A DNA stretch of 64,000 nucleotides from contig NZ_CP043450.1 in the NCBI RefSeq assembly GCF_003286415.2, positions 1,426,001 through 1,490,000 of the forward strand, given 5' to 3'. This DNA is from Mucilaginibacter rubeus. GTDB taxonomy: Bacteria; Bacteroidota; Bacteroidia; Sphingobacteriales; Sphingobacteriaceae. The notes under the pieces are model-generated. The model was not told where the DNA came from, made no database searches, and saw only the letters and a program-made list of their open reading frames with translations. Made by a program: the position numbers and the translations under genes. This document shows positions 61,695-64,000 of the stretch, piece by piece (position 1 is the first letter of the stretch; each line of letters begins with the position of its first letter).

Positions 61695-63200
61695 ATGAAA
61701 TTTAACTTTAAAAAATACAGGGTAGGTGGTCTTTTACTTATCCTTGCTGCGGCTACCGTAAACAGTGGTTGCAAAAAATATCTTGATGAACAAGCCAAAA
61801 CGGACTTCGTTAAAAATAATTATTTCACCAGCTCAAACCAGGCGCAAACTTTTGTAAACGGTTTGTATAACATCATGTATTTTTTCCAGAATGGTGATGC
61901 TTACGGTGAAAGCCCGTTTATTACAATGGAGTTGTTTGCTGGTCACGCTACTTCATTAGGACAAAGTGTTAACAATGGTAACGTAATCCATCAGCGTACG
62001 GACGCCGTTAACCCAGGTTTTGAAACGGTATGGTCTAATTGTTACAAGGGTATTGCCAATGCAAATCTTGCCATTGAAAAGATCCCAGGCATATCACCTA
62101 TGGATGATGGCTTGAAAAAGAAGCTAATAGGAGAGGCCTATTTTTTCAGGGCATTTTACTACTACCACCTGGTGCGCTTATATGGCGATGTTCCGCTGAT
62201 TACCACTTCGCAAACAGTTAGCAGCCCTGACCTATACCCTTCACGTACAGCTGTAGCTGATGTATACAAACAAATCATTGCTGATTTGCAGGCCGCTGAA
62301 AACTCTGGTATGCCAAATACAGATGCAACCGGTCGTGTTTCCTTAGGCGCGGTAAAAACTTTATTGGCCAGTGTTTACTTAACAACTGCAGGTTTCCCGC
62401 TTAAACAAACTGAAAATTACGCTAAGGCCGTATCTGAAATTCAGCCGGTTTTAGGTTGGTATTCATTATTTACCGATTATGCTTACCTGCATGATAATGC
62501 TCATAAAAATCAACAGGAACTAATATTCCAGATCAATTACCTGGTAGGTACTCAAACCAACGCTATCCCTCAGTTAACAATTCCGTTTAACCTGTTGGTT
62601 GGTGCTTATGGCGACCACCTGGGTGCTATGATACCTACCAACCAGTTTGTGGCAAGTTATGAAGCAGGCGATCTTCGCACACAAGAGCGTCAGTTTTACT
62701 TCTCAAGCTATCCGCAGTATGGTAACCCAAGCAACATTATCCAATTTGGTGAGCATGCACTTTACAAATATTTTCATGTTGAAAGTGCTGCACAAAGCGG
62801 AAACAGCGATGAGAACTGGACTTTATTGCGTTTACCTGAAGCTCAGCTAATTTTCGCTGAGGCATCAAACGAAGTAAATGGCCCAACTGCCGATGCTTAT
62901 GCGGCAGTAAACGCTATCCGTGCACGGGCCAAACTGGCTGCTTTGAGCGGTTTAACTAAAGATACCTTCCGTCAGGCTATCTGGAAAGAGCGTTACCATG
63001 AGCTTGCTTATGAAAACAAAGCGTACTTTGATATGCAGCGTACCCACATGGCTTACCTGCCACAGTCAAATACCTTTGCCGATCCTACTGCTTCACAAAC
63101 AGAGCAGGGGGTAACTTTCAAAGATCAATACTACCTGTGGCCAATTCCACAGCGTGAAATTAGCACTAACAGTAAACTAACCCAAAATCCGGGTTGGTAA
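61695..63200 (+). CDS. SusD/RagB family glycan-binding lipoprotein
   Basis: 501 aa from the ATG at 61695, which gives a lipoprotein signal with Cys26 (VNSGC); an ATG at 61677 lies 9 bp past SusC but gives an odd n-region. SusD hallmarks: YLDEQAKTDFVKNNYFTSSN, GEAYFFRAFYYYHLVRLYGD (the signature helix), ALGAVK-like TPR helix, RLPEAQLIFAEASNEVNG and the C-terminal YYLWPIPQREISTNSKLTQN. Partner of the preceding SusC, capturing glycan at the cell surface. Terminator follows at once. Confidence 0.95.
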   Translation: MKFNFKKYRVGGLLLILAAATVNSGCKKYLDEQAKTDFVKNNYFTSSNQAQTFVNGLYNIMYFFQNGDAYGESPFITMELFAGHATSLGQSVNNGNVIHQRTDAVNPGFETVWSNCYKGIANANLAIEKIPGISPMDDGLKKKLIGEAYFFRAFYYYHLVRLYGDVPLITTSQTVSSPDLYPSRTAVADVYKQIIADLQAAENSGMPNTDATGRVSLGAVKTLLASVYLTTAGFPLKQTENYAKAVSEIQPVLGWYSLFTDYAYLHDNAHKNQQELIFQINYLVGTQTNAIPQLTIPFNLLVGAYGDHLGAMIPTNQFVASYEAGDLRTQERQFYFSSYPQYGNPSNIIQFGEHALYKYFHVESAAQSGNSDENWTLLRLPEAQLIFAEASNEVNGPTADAYAAVNAIRARAKLAALSGLTKDTFRQAIWKERYHELAYENKAYFDMQRTHMAYLPQSNTFADPTASQTEQGVTFKDQYYLWPIPQREISTNSKLTQNPGW

Positions 63201-63222
63201 TTGTATATTGCAAATAATACAC

Positions 63223-63258
63223 ATAAAAGACTGGCCATATCAAGCCAGTCTTTTATAT
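63223..63258 (+). terminator. intrinsic terminator after the second SusD
   Basis: Perfect 13-bp stem (arms 63223-63235 and 63244-63256, ATAAAAGACTGGC type, 8-base loop) with its own T-run inside the right arm. It separates SusCD from the GH92 gene, so the latter is either read through at low level or has its own promoter in the 49 bp that remain. Confidence 0.85.
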
Positions 63259-63304
63259 TTACGGCTGGTAAAACGTTTCACCAAATATTAAATACATTAA
63301 AGCA

Positions 63305-64000
63305 ATGAAAAAAGCCCTGGTACTTATCACATCCGTGTTGTTGGCCTCCGGTACTTTTGCTCAGCAGGTAAATAAAGTTACCGATCCTGTTGAGTACATC
63401 AATCCATTGATGGGTACCGATTCGCATTACGACCTTTCAAATGGTAACACTTATCCCGCAATTGCCCTGCCATGGGGTATGAACTTCTGGACGCCCCAAA
63501 CCGGTGTTATGGGCGATGGTTGGGCATACACTTATGATGCGCATAAGATCCGCGGGTTTAAACAAACCCACCAGCCATCACCATGGATGAACGACTATGG
63601 GCAGTTTGCCATTATGCCGGTTACCAAACACGCGGCGGTAGGCCAAAATAAAAGGGCCAGCTGGTTCTCGCACAAAGCCGAAACTGCCAAGCCTTACTAT
63701 TACAGCGTTTACCTGGCCGATCATGATGTAACTACCGAAATTACCCCAACTGAACGCTCGGCGCAGTTCAGGTTTACTTATCCTAAAACCGATAGCTCAT
63801 TTATAGTTATTGATGCGTTGAACAAGGGCTCGTATGTAAAGATCATGCCCGATCAGAAGAAGATAGTAGGCTACTCTACTAAATACGCCCGCGGTCCGCT
63901 TAAAAACTTTAAAAACTACTTTGTTATTTATGTAGATAAGCCTATCACGTATGCACACACCTTCAGCGATACCACACAGGCTGATGGCCTGGAGTTGAAA
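63305..64000 (+). CDS. GH92 family alpha-mannosidase, secreted, 3' partial
   Basis: 232 codons are present and the frame is open at the window edge. Signal peptide MKKALVLITSVLLASGTFAQ. Immediately after comes the GH92 N-terminal domain signature: DPVEYINPLMGTDSHYDLSN, then GNTYPAIALPWGMNFWTPQ and IRGFKQTHQPSPWMNDYGQF. GH92 enzymes are Ca-dependent exo-alpha-mannosidases acting on N-glycans or mannans; the catalytic residues lie in the missing C-terminal part. Placed after SusCD, it suggests mannose-rich glycan as substrate of the locus. Confidence 0.93.
   Translation, partial: MKKALVLITSVLLASGTFAQQVNKVTDPVEYINPLMGTDSHYDLSNGNTYPAIALPWGMNFWTPQTGVMGDGWAYTYDAHKIRGFKQTHQPSPWMNDYGQFAIMPVTKHAAVGQNKRASWFSHKAETAKPYYYSVYLADHDVTTEITPTERSAQFRFTYPKTDSSFIVIDALNKGSYVKIMPDQKKIVGYSTKYARGPLKNFKNYFVIYVDKPITYAHTFSDTTQADGLELK

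Overview
The window looks like a chromosomal segment of a Bacteroidota species, most likely a soil or plant-associated Sphingobacteriaceae member close to Mucilaginibacter or Pedobacter. The evidence is two SusC/SusD pairs, each behind an ECF sigma factor and a FecR anti-sigma factor, many secreted or lipoprotein carbohydrate-active proteins, TAnnTTTG-type promoter elements, weak Shine-Dalgarno signals, and dispersed palindromic intergenic repeats. The genus is inference. I see no tRNA, rRNA, CRISPR array or insertion sequence.

Layout. (1) 1-2338: 3' part of a sigma-54 response regulator, coupled to its histidine kinase. (2) 2625-9282, minus strand: a glycan-uptake locus (ECF sigma, FecR, SusC, SusD, terminator), with a divergent Tat-exported GH36-like glycosidase at 9502. 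(3) 11388-13043: an ABC exporter with a TTG start right behind a hairpin, flanked by palindromic repeats. (4) 13297-25791: a modification-rich block. A coupled six-gene minus-strand operon (methyltransferase, amidohydrolase, NodB deacetylase, GNAT, flavin-reductase-like protein, glycosyltransferase) faces a divergent plus-strand set (three radical SAM enzymes and a methyltransferase), followed by a nucleotidyltransferase. (5) 25853-35656: surface polysaccharide genes: two O-antigen polymerase/ligase-like membrane proteins, five glycosyltransferases and a Wzx-type flippase. (6) 35769-35945: a 58-aa zinc-ribbon gene. (7) 36247-38198: an ECF sigma factor coupled to a protein with one inner-membrane segment and a predicted outer-membrane barrel. 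(8) 38295-55915: mixed envelope and metabolic genes: DUF885-like lipoprotein, PQQ dehydrogenase with a built-in cytochrome c domain, a membrane one-component regulator facing two LamG-like secreted proteins and a hydrolase, M15 peptidase, GH88, TMEM175-type channel, FadL-like barrel, PI-PLC, MscS channel and a PNPOx-fold protein. (9) 56089-64000: a second sigma/FecR/SusC/SusD locus running into a GH92 alpha-mannosidase cut by the window edge.

How the parts fit. Each SusC has an STN domain, so it should signal through FecR to its sigma factor when glycan is bound. Both SusC leaders carry, on the antisense strand, a TAnnTTTG element abutting the start codon and, roughly 80-95 bases on, an intrinsic terminator. 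This predicts a cis-antisense RNA over each SusC leader and is the regulatory observation I find most interesting. The most unusual enzymology is the 13.3-25.8 kb block, whose product I cannot name; its contiguity with the polysaccharide genes suggests a modified surface glycan or glycolipid.
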